Shown: piece by piece, positions 32,359 to 44,054 of the stretch
Numbering within the stretch: position 1 is the first letter of the stretch
Layout: the number at the start of each line of letters is the position of its first letter
Source of the DNA: Limonium bicolor
Lineage: Eukaryota > Streptophyta > Magnoliopsida > Caryophyllales > Plumbaginaceae
Direction of reading: 5' to 3'
Length of the DNA: 64,000 bases
NCBI GenBank assembly: GCA_023374045.1
Contig: CM041779.1
Location: 1,674,001 to 1,738,000 of the forward strand
Notes under the pieces: generated by a model
Seen by the model: the letters and a program-made list of their open reading frames with translations, nothing else
Told to the model about the DNA's origin: nothing
The model's database searches: none
Translations under genes and position numbers: made by a program

Positions 32359-32386
32359 ATCAGAGCGGAACTCCGCTCTGATACCA
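32359..32386 (-). other. Primer binding site within a perfect palindrome, interior 1
   Basis: The PBS complement GCTCTGATACCA (32375-32386) lies five bases from LTR2. It overlaps the palindrome ATCAGAGCGGA-AC-TCCGCTCTGAT (32359-32382), an 11 bp perfect stem. Confidence 0.85.
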
Positions 32387-32391
32387 CTTTT

Positions 32392-35300
32392 TGTAACACC
32401 CCTAATCCTAAACCTGTAATAGTGTCGCAAGTCGTAGCACAATAAAATATAACTCGCAGCGGAAAATAAAACTATCTAACATTGGTGTTACACGCTGTTA
32501 CTCACCCATGTGAGCAACAAGGCAACCTTACTCCATCCATCAACTTCAACTCCTCACCGCTGTGATGAACAAGATACTGAGCACCCTTAATATTACAAAC
32601 CAAATCCAAACTAATTGAGCAACTAGCTGAATACAACAAACTCCAAAAAATAGTACATAATAAAACTACAAAGTGTTTATTAAAACACATCAGCTACCCT
32701 GTTTCCCCGCACTCCGGCTCGTGTCTTCAATCAATAACCTGAAATGTTTTGCCCATTGAAGGGCTTAGCAATCGAAATGCTGGTATGCTAAATGTAGTCC
32801 TAAGTCATCTAGATTCCTTAAATCGTTTTAGCCATCTTGATATTAGATTCTTTACATGAAATACCGGTTTACAATAATAACAGTAATAGCTGTAAATGCT
32901 AAACAAACACATAACAGTTCACCTGCAAATCACATCACATAATAGTAAACATCAACCAGATAATCAAACACCAATAATCCATAACAATCACCAAACAAGA
33001 TACGCGTATTAATTAACTGTACTTGTTAGTAGGTCACAAGACCCTTATCCTTTTAACCAACCACTTAAACTTTTCCAGATAAATTCCACCTCAGGCGTCA
33101 TGTTAAGACAACCCTTAATAACTTAATAATGGACAGTAGTCCCCTGGGTTCCAATGGAACCGTTACCAGCTGACCTTATGGCCCTGGATAATTATTTTGA
33201 CCGATCCGGTCGAACCTGTGCACCAACGGTAGTGCCCTCCGCCATCGTCGAATGTGGACAATGAATTCCCTTGAGTGACTCCCCTTAGAAGTCCCTCGTA
33301 GTGATCACGATGCGCAACCAGAAAGTCGAAACAGTCTGGATTCCTCTCTTTATAAGTTAGCTCTTTAGTCAGTGATACAATATCCAATCCTTGAGTTAAG
33401 ACTATAACAGTTGACCATCAGTTAGGTTCAATAATACCTAAAGGTCAGTTAGTCTTGTTCCAGTTTAGATGTATAAATTTCCAGTCATAAGACGTTCGCG
33501 TAAAATAAAACGCAATGGTGTCGAGCAATACAGTATACAAGATAATATACATAAATCACAGATATCGCTCTTAACAATTAAACACACAACGTCTGGACCT
33601 CAAAAAAATCCTTAGGACATTCAGACCACACAATTAACATACCGTTCACCGTGTAACTTGCTAGCTTGACAATTCACGCCTTAACAGTTTCTCCCCGTAC
33701 GCTGTTATATTTACATGCAATACCGGGTAATATTAATACAACTGTTAATACTCGTAGTATACTAACCCCGTATGTTCGTTATTTTCCCCTGTTATTTTAC
33801 AGTGGTTTGAGGTAGTTTAACAGTTCATTATTTTATGTAGTAACTATATGTGATAATGAATTTCCCTTGTATTGTATATTCCTATTTCTTTAATTACATA
33901 CTCATAATTGTTTCCACTTATTCTTTATACTATACAATTTGGTTATTTTTATTATAACCACCTTTATTTTGTAAACTTTACATTAAACTCCATAATATAC
34001 CATAATACATTATATTACTTAGTTTTAATTCCTTTCTTTATCAAATTACAAAACTAACCTTATAATTTCGGTAATTATATATTGGACACATTAACTTTTA
34101 TAAATTACTAAATGACCACATATATATTTTCGGTCTTTACAACTTAATACACTAACTTTTATAAATTACAAATTAATCCCACTAACTTTCGGTTTTGTCA
34201 TATAAGTTTCCTATATTTACATTTTAACCCCAAAACTTTATATAAGTTACATATTAACTTATAAACTATGGTTTTAATATTAAATTTTCTTAAATAACGA
34301 AATGAACACCTATATTTCTACAATTTATGTATTCGCCCCAATTAAATTTCGGTTTTACATATAAGCTTTTATAAATTACATATTCACCCCAAAACTTTGA
34401 CAAACTTAATATTTTATGTCATAAATAATTTTAACCCAAAGTTTTTGGTCAACACTTTGACCAAAGCCTAATTTCATAATTAATACTTTAATATACCCAG
34501 AAAATTATATATGTTTCGGTTTTATCCCAAACTTTCCATAAATTGCAAAATAGCCCCAAAACTTTATAAAATGTTATTTTAACACTTAAACACTTATTTA
34601 AATTCACCAAAATTCATAATATTAATTCCTACCTTATATTATATCATAATTATACCAATATACCCCTTAGCTCTCGGCAATCCTATTTAATGCTCCAAAC
34701 TTTACAAAATTTACATTTTAGCCACATAACTTTATAAACTAGTCATTTAAATACTTGTAGCTATTTTTAATATCCTCAAAATTTATAATATAAGCTAATA
34801 CACTTATATATTTCAAAAATCACCAAATAATCCATTTAACTCTCGGCTGTATCAAACATTTACCATATAGTTTTAAAACTTGATTTATACCTTATAATAA
34901 GTATATATAGATGTATATAAGTCATATAACACTTCTAAAAATTATGCTAATGACTTAGAATGATTATAAACTCAAAATAGAACATTTTATCCCTAGATAT
35001 TTCGGCCTAGATATATATGTATCATATATTAATTTCGTGACACAAATTTATACCTTAAGGTAATAATCTTACCTTGTATGTTATAAATTATTTTCTTGAC
35101 ATTATAACCTATAGTATTTCGGCCTTAATTAATCTAAGGGTTGTAAATAATTTTTTTTATACCAAAGTTTGAAGCTTAAATCAAACTTAAACTTAATAAA
35201 CCTTAATTATAGAAACTTACTCCTTAAATCAAGATAATTCTTGTACTTGATTTCTCCTTGAATTCCAAGCTCCTCCAATGCTATATTGTTGAAGAACTTT

Positions 35301-37704
35301 CAGCCTCCTTGTATATATTTAGGAGATCCATTTATTAGACTTCTAACAAGGATTTATAAGTAAGATTTGGAGTAGTTTTTCAAGAGTTTACCTTAGGTAT
35401 TTTTCAAGGAATTTTCGGCACACCTTGGGATGATTGTAGATCTAAATTTCCTTCATGAAATGATGAAGAGAATATAGATTTAGAAGCTCTAAATTTTTGG
35501 ACATAGCTTAAGGAATTTACTTAGGATTTTCAACATGAAAATATACCTTAACTTGATCTTGTTGTTCCTTGTGTTGTTGTTGAATCAAGGCACTTCCTTG
35601 GAGTACTAATGCTTGGCGAAAATAGCAAGGGTTGCTAGGATGATTCTTGCTTCAAGACTTAGTAGATTTAACTAGGAAAATTACATAGAAATGGTGTTAG
35701 AACTTAATACACCATTAATGGACCTTAGAAGCTCTAAGGAATGAACTAGCAAAGGAAGAAAGAAAAGAGAGGAGATAGAAGCTTACCAATTTGGTGAAGG
35801 AATGGCAAATGAGAATGATAGACTTACGTATGGTTTTAGAGAAGGCAAGGGCAAGATTCTCATTTGACACAATAATTGTCAAATTGTCTAACTTTTCTTT
35901 GTTTATTAATTTGACCCATGGCTCCATAAAATGCCCTTAATTCAAGCTAGGCTTTCGGCTGATTGGTAAGGAGATTGAAGACTTTGATTGTCAATTGACA
36001 TAAGATGACAAGGTAAGGTAAATCTTTAGTATTTTATGAGTTGATTATTAATGCTAATCTTGTTTGTTTTCTTGTAGGTTCACGGCTCCATGGCTGTAGG
36101 TATCCCTTGTTTTTTTGTTTATGTTAGACAAGAGAACATGCTTAATTAGGTAGGTTGTTTTATTTGACTAGTTAATCAGCAATCAATCTTGTTCTTCTTC
36201 TATGCTCACGGTAACAATGGTATGGGTAGGCAAATTTGATTTTTGTTTAATGAAACATAGGCACATGCTTAGTTAGGTGGTGTCTTCTTTTGATTTTAAT
36301 ATAAGGCAATCAGTCCCTTATTTCCTTCATCCTTATCGGCAGCATTAGGCTAGAACATGGGCTGCTACTTTGTTTATTTGCAACTTTACATTATAAGAAT
36401 CTAGACTACTTTTAGCATATTTAATTTCCATGACTTTTGTTAAACTAATCCCTTCCTTGTCTCCTTGCAGGTCTTACGGTAATGGGGGCTCATTTGACTG
36501 AGATTCTTTGACATATTGTCACATGGTGTGTGCAAGGATGAGTCACCATGTCTACTAGACAATTTAAAAGCAAAAACCATGCCAAATCACCCAAAATGGC
36601 ACACACAATAGGGGCTATATGGGACTGATTTTTAATTTGATTCCTGTCACACTATATTGTATTAAGACCATATTATAACATGTAATAGGTTCCCGCATTT
36701 ATTTGGTACATTTATACTAAGGTAAAAGGTGAAAGTTCTAAGGTAAAAATGCTGATTTATGGTACCTTTTTTATCTAAAAATCGGCCCTGTTTGTGCTAT
36801 GTGTTTAGCACTGAATTTAATTGATTTAGATGGTCAATTCCTCCCCATTTAATATTATCAACTCGTGGCTCCTCAAAAGCTTCAAGGTAATTGCGTAAAA
36901 CGTGTTTTTATGACACCCGAAGGTGCGTTTTTGTGCTTTAAGGATATTCAGGAAAATAAGTCGTCTCTATGATTTCCAAGTGTTTATAAACATTTTTTAT
37001 AGTCAATAATAATATATTACGGTGTTACATTGAGTTACATGGGGTTATATCAACTCAAGACACAATTTCCGGGCCACCGGGACACTCCCGAGCAAAATAG
37101 GAGCGTTATGAAATTCCCCTGAGTACTTTATGTATTTTTGCAAAAGTAGCTCGAGTATTCTATTTAGAATGATGAATAATGATAGTAGGAACTCTAAGAA
37201 TGATTTATATAGGAGTTCGTGCCACTTCGGTACCTCTTCGGGGCATTCCCGGGTTTTTATGGGGCCCTCAACGGGTACCTCCGAGAACTTTGTGTTTAAC
37301 TGAGAATTTAATGTGAGAAATTCATCTTATATATTTAATAAAGTGCTATGGTGCATTTGGAATGAATTCTAATGCTTTATTGTATCTTATAAATTATTTC
37401 AGGGACTTTCGGGCCTTAAGGGAGGTGTGTTGACTCTCCCGGGTATTTTACATTTCTACTCTGTTCTAGCTGAGAACCTGTGTTTTAAAAGTCCTATAAT
37501 GATCCTTAGTTGTCTTGGTATGAGTTTTATAGTTCATGTACCATAGTTAGCTTAAGGTCCGACTTTAACGCTCGTTGTTGACCTTAAGGAGTTTTGGTGC
37601 GTTTTAACGCCTTAGTGCTTATATATACTTTCTTAGGGTTTAATAATCCCCCAAATAATATTTATTTATCATTATTTAATTATTTAAATGTTAGGGGTAT
37701 TTCA
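32392..37704 (-). repeat. LTR2, shared middle LTR
   Basis: 5313 bp with the same ends as LTR1 and LTR3. It serves as 5' LTR for interior 1 and 3' LTR for interior 2. No target duplication flanks it. It carries private differences in its right third. Confidence 0.92.
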
Positions 37705-37708
37705 GTCT

Positions 37709-37718
37709 ACCCCCCTTA
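37709..37718 (-). other. Polypurine tract of interior 2
   Basis: Same minus-strand AAGGGGGGTA as at 26061-26070, next to LTR2. This shows interior 2 retains its own 3' boundary signals. Confidence 0.75.
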
Positions 37719-37933
37719 AAAGGACTTCGTCCCGAAGTCATAACTTCTACTTTCTCATCCTATGGAATCAAGTTCCTCATGTCTATTCATGTATACTTAA
37801 CATCCCTTGGTGTCAATACTATATTGATACCTCTACATCCATCAGTCATTCGATTGCACATGACAATTAATGTAGTATAACATAAATAATTTGATAGATA
37901 CTGTAAAGTAATTAAGTACTTCCATAAACATTC

Positions 37934-38061
37934 AAGTGTTACATAGAACACAACAATAACCATCCAAGTGTTACATAGAACAAAACAATAACCATCCAAG
38001 TGTTACATAGAACACACCAATAACCATTCAAGTGTCACATAGGACACATCAATAACCATCC
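37934..38061. repeat. Four tandem 32 bp repeats, interior 2
   Basis: Same array as in interior 1, with the same number of units. Confidence 0.85.
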
Positions 38062-38084
38062 AATCAATTGCACACATGCGCAAC

Positions 38085-39590
38085 TGCTAACAGAGAAATT
38101 GTTAGGATAAACTATATACAAAAGAATAAAATAATAACTAATCCTACAACTCTACTACGGGTAGCAAAATAAAACCCGGTCGGAGTATAGTGTGAATATA
38201 TTGCGACCGAGAGTATCGAACCCAAGGGACTTATAGAAAATTAGTCCTAATCCGGGCAAAAGCCTATTCTAAGACAAGGGGGGAAATTGAAATGTTTTCT
38301 AATATAAATAAAACTAACTAAACTATGTGGTAATTACAATGAAATTATCCTTGATCCAGGGTGTGAAACCATCTAAGCATCAATATGAACTCTCAACATA
38401 AACACAGGCCTTCGAATTAACCAACAACTGAACGTGCCGGGTGTCCTGCCGGATACCACTTGCACGGCATATTCAAAGACATTGAATATGCCGGACATTG
38501 GCCACCCGGCAGTGCATCCGGCATATCCATATTGCATATTATTTCTCCAGTTTCCGGGTAGAAAACAGAAGACTCATCCCTATTAACAAATCGAGCATAT
38601 ATCATGCCGCGAAATGAACAAGGAAATGGGGGAAAATGGATTAATTCTCACTCTTACCACTAACCCTTAAATCATAAGAAGAGAGTAGGAACACCATTAA
38701 GAGAGTCTAACCTATCTTACTTGGGACTTGTCTTCCACAAGTAAGAATTGCATGAAGAGAAAAAGAGATCAACTTATTCTCTTTCAATAAGAACCATACT
38801 CTTAATAAACTTGAAAATTATATTAAAGAAATCATATTGTTTACAAGAAGGAATTCATCCCTAACCAAGAATAAGCAAGGAGTTCTACATCTCCATCCAC
38901 ACAACTACAAGAAGAGAATACAAAGGGGAGAAGGGAATGGTCATAGCCTTAACCCGACAGGATCTTCTTCTTCTTCTTCGCGTGGATGGAACTGTAGAAA
39001 CTTCCTTGGACACCAACAATGGAGTGGGGCGAAATTGGAGTTGTGAGTGGAGTGTATAGGGGTGTTGAAGTGTGTTGAATTGTAGCCTTCCTCGGCCTAT
39101 TTATAGGCATTAATTGTGTCTATGCCGGGCGTCGTGCCGGGTCCCCAATAGCCGGCACACGTGTTAAATGCGCCCAACTGTTAACGGTCGAAACCGTCGA
39201 TGTCCGTGCGAAACAGTGCTTATGCCGGGTAGGATATACCCGGCATCACACCCGGCAGCGGTTGGAAAACACGTGGATCACATGTGCTGTCGTATGGTCA
39301 ATCGAGGCGATTTTACACTCATGCCGGATAGCATTTACCCGGCATCACATCCGGCAAGGCTTCTTTCTGTTCTGTGTTCATGCCGTGCAGGATCCACCCG
39401 GCATGGAGTCCGGCTTCAACTGAACTTTTGCCTAGAAAATCATTCCTTGCACATAAAACTCATAAAAACATAAATCTGTACAAATAATATATTTTAACAC
39501 ATAATAAGCATAAATAACATAAATATAACTTTATTTAGATAAATATAACTAAATCTAGTGCATAAAATATGATAAGTCTGCGGCTTATCA
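38085..39590 (-). mobile_element. 1.5 kb TG...CA insertion in interior 2 (probable solo LTR)
   Basis: Begins TGCTAACAGAG, ends GCGGCTTATCA, and is flanked by GCAAC (38080-38084 and 39591-39595). The uninterrupted site is at about 26430 in interior 1. No coding domain is present. Several paired CCGGCAT / ATGCCGG motifs occur (38440-38525 and 39120-39415). Head (TATCGAACCCAAGGGA) and tail resemble the 2.0 kb insertion at 44649. Strand is inferred from that similarity. Confidence 0.85.
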
Positions 39591-39707
39591 GCAACAACCA
39601 AACATCCAGCCAAAACCATTGTCTAGACTGCAAATATGCAAATCGCATGTGGTGCTCTACCCCCCTTAAAAGGGTACCGCCCACGTACCCCCACAAGTAT
39701 ACACAAA

Positions 39708-40395
39708 CTAAAAGAAAAGTGCTGGATACTTGTCTCGCATGGAGTCCTCTAACTCCCATGTCGCCTCCTCAATGTCGTGGTTTGACCACAGAACCTTGAC
39801 CATTCTAATGGTCTTGTTCCTGGTCTCCCTAGTCTTGGAGTCTAAAATGCAAATTGGGGTCTCCTCATATCTAAGTGTAGGATCTAGCTCGAGTGTCTCA
39901 GGCTCTAAGATATGTGATGGGTGAGGCACATATTGCATTAGCTGAGAAATGTGAAACACATTGTGCACTCTCCCAAGCTCAACAGGTAGATCTAATTTGT
40001 AAGCTAATGGGCCCACTCGCTCCGTGATAAGGTACGGTCCAACATACTTCGGGCTAAGCTTGCCCTTCTGCCCAAATCTAAAGACTCCCTTCATTGGTGA
40101 AACTCTAAGTAAGACTCGATCGCCTACTGCGAACTCGAGGTCTCTCCTCCGGACATCAGCATATGACTTTTGTCTGTCCTGGGTATCTTCATGTTCCTGC
40201 GTATTTGCACAATATCCTCTTTCATCTGGTCTAGGTACGCTGGCCCTAAGATATATTCTCACTAGCCTCGTCCCAACAAAGTGGTGTCCTGCATGGCCTG
40301 CCGTACAATGCCTGGAATGGTGGCATCTGAATGGATGCATGATAGCTATTGTTGTACGCAAACTCGATCAGATGTAGTCGATCTATCCAGCTTTC
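39708..40395 (-). pseudogene. Integrase C-terminus and chromodomain, interior 2
   Basis: Homologue of 26551-27239. The open frame from about 40165 to 39708 holds GDRVLLRVSPMKGVFRF, KYVGPYLI, the HNVFHISQL segment and the same chromodomain. Upstream, a missing base near 40253 shifts the frame, so the first part of the long open frame here is out of register. Confidence 0.88.
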
Positions 40396-40795
40396 CTAAA
40401 AGTCTAAGGCACAAGCTCTAAGCATGTCCTCTAATGTCTGAATCGTTCGTTCACTCTGACCATCTGTCTGTGGATGGAAGGCTGTACTTAGCTTCAGCTT
40501 CGTACCCAATGCCTCCTGAACTTGCTGCCAAATCTGGAAACAAACCTGGAATCTCTATCTGACACAATCGACTTAGGTACACCGTGGTGTCTAATGATCT
40601 CTCGCTGGAAGAGGTCCGCCAGCTTGGGGACTTTCCAAGTGTCCTTGATAGGAGTAAACTTTGCTACATTCGTCAGCCTGTCGACGATGACCCATATCAT
40701 GTTAGCACCTCCTCTAGTCGGTGGAAGACCTACTACGAAATCCATGGATATATCCTCGAACTTCCAATATGGAATGGGCATCGGCTGTACTAAAC
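40396..40795 (-). pseudogene. Integrase core, interior 2
   Basis: Same core as interior 1 ([19 protein letters not shown]), but with a missing base near 40532 that cuts the frame before the catalytic Glu. It ends at the shared TAG (40396-40398). Another missing base near 40796 separates it from the upstream frame. Confidence 0.88.
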
Positions 40796-42475
40796 GCCCG
40801 GTCTCTGGTGCTCAAACTTCACTTTCTGACACGTCATACATCTTGCCACAAACTCTGCAACATCTTTCTTCATACCACTCCACCAGAAATGTAATTTCAG
40901 ATCCTTGTACATCTTCGATGATCCTGGGTGTACTGATAAGGATGAGAAATGAGCTTCATGTAGTATCTTTTCCTTCATGTCGGGGCTGGACTCTGGAATG
41001 CACAAACGGCCATTCAGTCTGATTAACCCGTCTTCACTGAGTACAAAGTCATACTTCTGCCTCTCAAAGATACCGTCAATCAACTGCTGCCTGATAGTCT
41101 TCATGTACTGGTCATTGTTCTGAGCACAACGTACTTCCTCGATGAGGCCGTTGTCTCCTATCATGGCAAATAAGGAATGAGCTCTACGGCTCAGGGCGAC
41201 AGCAACAACATTTGTCTTACCCTCCTTGTACCTGAGGTCGATGTCGTAGTCCTTCAGAAACTCGACCCATCGCCTCTGTCTCATGTTAAGCTCCTTCTGA
41301 GTGAATAAATGTTGAAGGCTCTTGTGATCTGAGTAGACTATCACTGTAACTCCATATAGGTAGTGGCGCCAGATCTTCAGTGCGAACACTACTGCTCCCA
41401 ATTCCAAATCGTGAGTCGGGTAGTTCTCTTCGTGTTTCTTCAGCTGTCGTGATGCATAAGCAATAACCTTACCATTCTGCATGAGTACACACCCTATCCC
41501 TGTGCCTGAGGCATCGCAATAAACTTCAAACCCGTCGGTCCCCTCAGGAATGGTGAGTATGGGTGCCGACGTCAGTAGGTCCTTCAGTGTCTGAAAGGAA
41601 CGCTCGCAATCCGCTGTCCATACAAATGGAGAGTCTTTCTTCATTAGGCTGGTCATCGGTTTCGCCAGTTTGGAGAAGTCTTGAACAAATCTTCGATAGT
41701 AACCAGCTAATCCCAAGAAACTACGGATATCTGTCACTGTCTTCGGTCTCGGCCAAGTCTTAACTGCCTCAATCTTCGCAGGGTCTACAGATATACCGCT
41801 GGCTGATATTACATGCCCTAGAAAAGATACATTATCTAGCCAGAAATCACATTTTGAAAGCTTGGCATACAATTGGTTTTCTCTTATGGTCTGCAAAACT
41901 TGACTCAGATGCACCTCTTGCTCGTCCTTGGTCTTAGAATAGACTAGAATGTCGTCGACGAATACAACCACTGATGAGTCTAACTGCTCTCTGAATAGTC
42001 GGTTCATAAGATCCATGAATATAGCTCGGGCGTTCGACAAGCCAAATGGCATAACTGTGAACTCGTAGTGCCCATAGCGCGTTCGAAAAGCTGTCTTCTC
42101 TATATCTTCATCCACTATCCGTATCTGGTGGTATCCTGATCTCAGATCAATCTTCGAGAAAACTGTAACGCCTCTTAATTGGTCAAACAGATCGTCAATC
42201 CGTGGTAACGGGTACTTGTTCTTGACTGTGACTGCGCTCAGCTCCCTGTAGTCAATGCATAGTCGCATGCTACCATCCTTTTTCTTCACAAACAAAACTG
42301 GTGCTCCCCATGGTGATGCACTCGGTCTGATGAAACCTTTGTCAAGCAGATCCTCTAACTGAATCTTCAGCTCTTTCATCTCTGCTGGTGCCATTCTGTA
42401 GGGTGCCTTAGCAATAGGCCCCGTGCCTGGTATTAAGCCGATGGAGAATTCCACATCTTTTGGGTGGCATCCCTG
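40790..42475 (-). pseudogene. RT, RNase H and integrase zinc region, interior 2
   Basis: The longest open frame in the window. It runs from the RT start through [11 protein letters not shown], the connection, and RNase H with the same Asp-to-Val change (VAVALSRR). It continues into the integrase HHCC region ([15 protein letters not shown] and CMTCQKVK). It lacks the two frameshifts seen in interior 1, but a 2 bp deletion near 42457 cuts it off from protease. The two interiors therefore decayed independently. Confidence 0.92.
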
Positions 42476-43075
42476 GTAGTTCTTCAGGAAATAAATCTGG
42501 GAAATCTGAAACAACTGGTATGTCTGTCTGTGTCTGCTCCTCCTGCCTCATGTCTTGGACATAGCACAAATAGACTGGTTGTCCCTTATTCACCTTCTCA
42601 TCAATGTGATGGCAGATACTAGCTTGAAAGTCGGTTCTCTTGGAGTACTGCGGTGAAACTGTCTTGCCCTTTGGGCTCTTCAATAGTAATCTATGCTCCA
42701 CGCAATGTAGTCGTCCCTTATACTTTTGTAGCCAATCCATGCCCATGATGATGTCAAAGCCTAAATTATCCAGCTCAATCAAGTCCGCGTGAAACTCTTC
42801 ATCCATGATATTAATCTGAACTCCCTTGTGTAGTTTCGTGCACCTCACTCTCTCCTTCCTCGGTAGTGTGACTAGGAAATCTGAGAGAGGCTCAGGGGTT
42901 GTCTCTAACTTCCTTGCTAATGCAGAGGATATAAAAGAATGAGACGCTCCTGAATCGAACAGTATCGATGCACTCACGCCAGGTACAGTAAAATTTCCCA
43001 TGATAACATTCCCCTTATCCTTGGTCGTGGTCTTGTCCAACACATTCAGCACCGCTCCTCCATTAGACTCGTGGC
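42408..43075 (-). pseudogene. Protease, interior 2
   Basis: Starts at the same possible acceptor as in interior 1. Contains [13 protein letters not shown]. Small deletions near 42651 and 42596 change the reading frame locally, and the frame runs out of register before RT. Confidence 0.85.
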
Positions 43076-44054
43076 CTGGGGTTAACAATTCGTAAGATAG
43101 TGAGGTTGGGTGTATGTCTCAAAGGAATTAAAATTCCATTCATTAATCCAATGATTCTCACATACAATTTCCATAATTACATCAATATTGCCTAAAAGTT
43201 AAGTTCAACCGTCCCGGTTTCAAATGTGTAGTATTTACTAAGGCTGATGAGGCTGTATTCAACTTAATGCTCTTAATCCCATGATACACTAATCTGGATT
43301 CTCCTCCAAATATCAACATGTCTCCTTACTTCAAAATAATCTTTCTCGCCTTGTCCATCCTCTTTTGATCACCGTATAGAAACTCTACATCATCTCCTAT
43401 GGAGAATGATATAACTGGTATCCCTCTGGTAATTGACTCAGATGTCTCATCTCGTTCCTGATGTAATCCAAGCTTTCCCCCTTTCCCGTAGAAGTTCACA
43501 ATACAAACGTCAGCTTCAATGTCTGGTATGTGGTTTGTCTCTAATCGTTGCGCAATCTTGACCGCTTCTGTCACCAAGGTTTGAAAACTACTGGGTATCC
43601 TAGGAACTAGTGCTCCTTCTACCTTTCTTACCTCTCCATACAACCTAGTTTGTGGGTCCCAATCCTTACCCATACTCATCATATATAATTTAAGTTTCGA
43701 TCCCCTCTCATATCCTGGAGTGTAAAATCCTCCAAGGCCTATTCCCCAAGTTCTACATTCATTTACAATGGCTATTTCTTCATCTACAGTTAAGTATTTC
43801 TTGAGTAGGACCATGCCGGGTCGAAATACTTGGCACTCTGCCTCTGGATATTCCCAACCTTCGCTCATAGGCTCAGGTGATCTCGGTCTCATAGGTAAGG
43901 GAAAACAAATGTCGAAGCATCCTATTAGGTGAGAGGTTTCCTAATTTAGGTCTCTCTAAATTTTAATTCACACTAAACACATACGAGTCTCATCGACTGA
44001 TAACTGTAAACACACATTCATGCATCATGCTTTTGGTTTAGGTTCTAGGCTTAC
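43076..44054 (-). other. Intron-like interval holding the AlkB frame, interior 2
   Basis: 979 bp with the same GT donor (44054) and AG acceptor (43077-43076) as interior 1. Confidence 0.55.
43326..43892 (-). CDS. ALKBH1-like AlkB dioxygenase frame carried by the retrotransposon, copy 2
   Basis: The 188-residue translation is the same as copy 1, starting at ATG 43892 and ending at the same TAA (43326-43328), with homology continuing to 43182. The same HQE iron motif and position between gag and protease are seen. Around it, gag and pol have collected frame-disrupting indels that differ between the units, yet this frame has none. That may reflect a short time since duplication, gene conversion, or constraint; the sequence alone cannot decide. 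Confidence 0.9.
   Translation of the reverse strand: MRPRSPEPMSEGWEYPEAECQVFRPGMVLLKKYLTVDEEIAIVNECRTWGIGLGGFYTPGYERGSKLKLYMMSMGKDWDPQTRLYGEVRKVEGALVPRIPSSFQTLVTEAVKIAQRLETNHIPDIEADVCIVNFYGKGGKLGLHQERDETSESITRGIPVISFSIGDDVEFLYGDQKRMDKARKIILK

Noticed and set aside
40522..41022. Plus-strand frames across the integrase and RT region of the Tekay-like units
   Set aside because: Antisense shadows of the minus-strand pol genes, with no recognisable domain. The same applies at 27429-27808.
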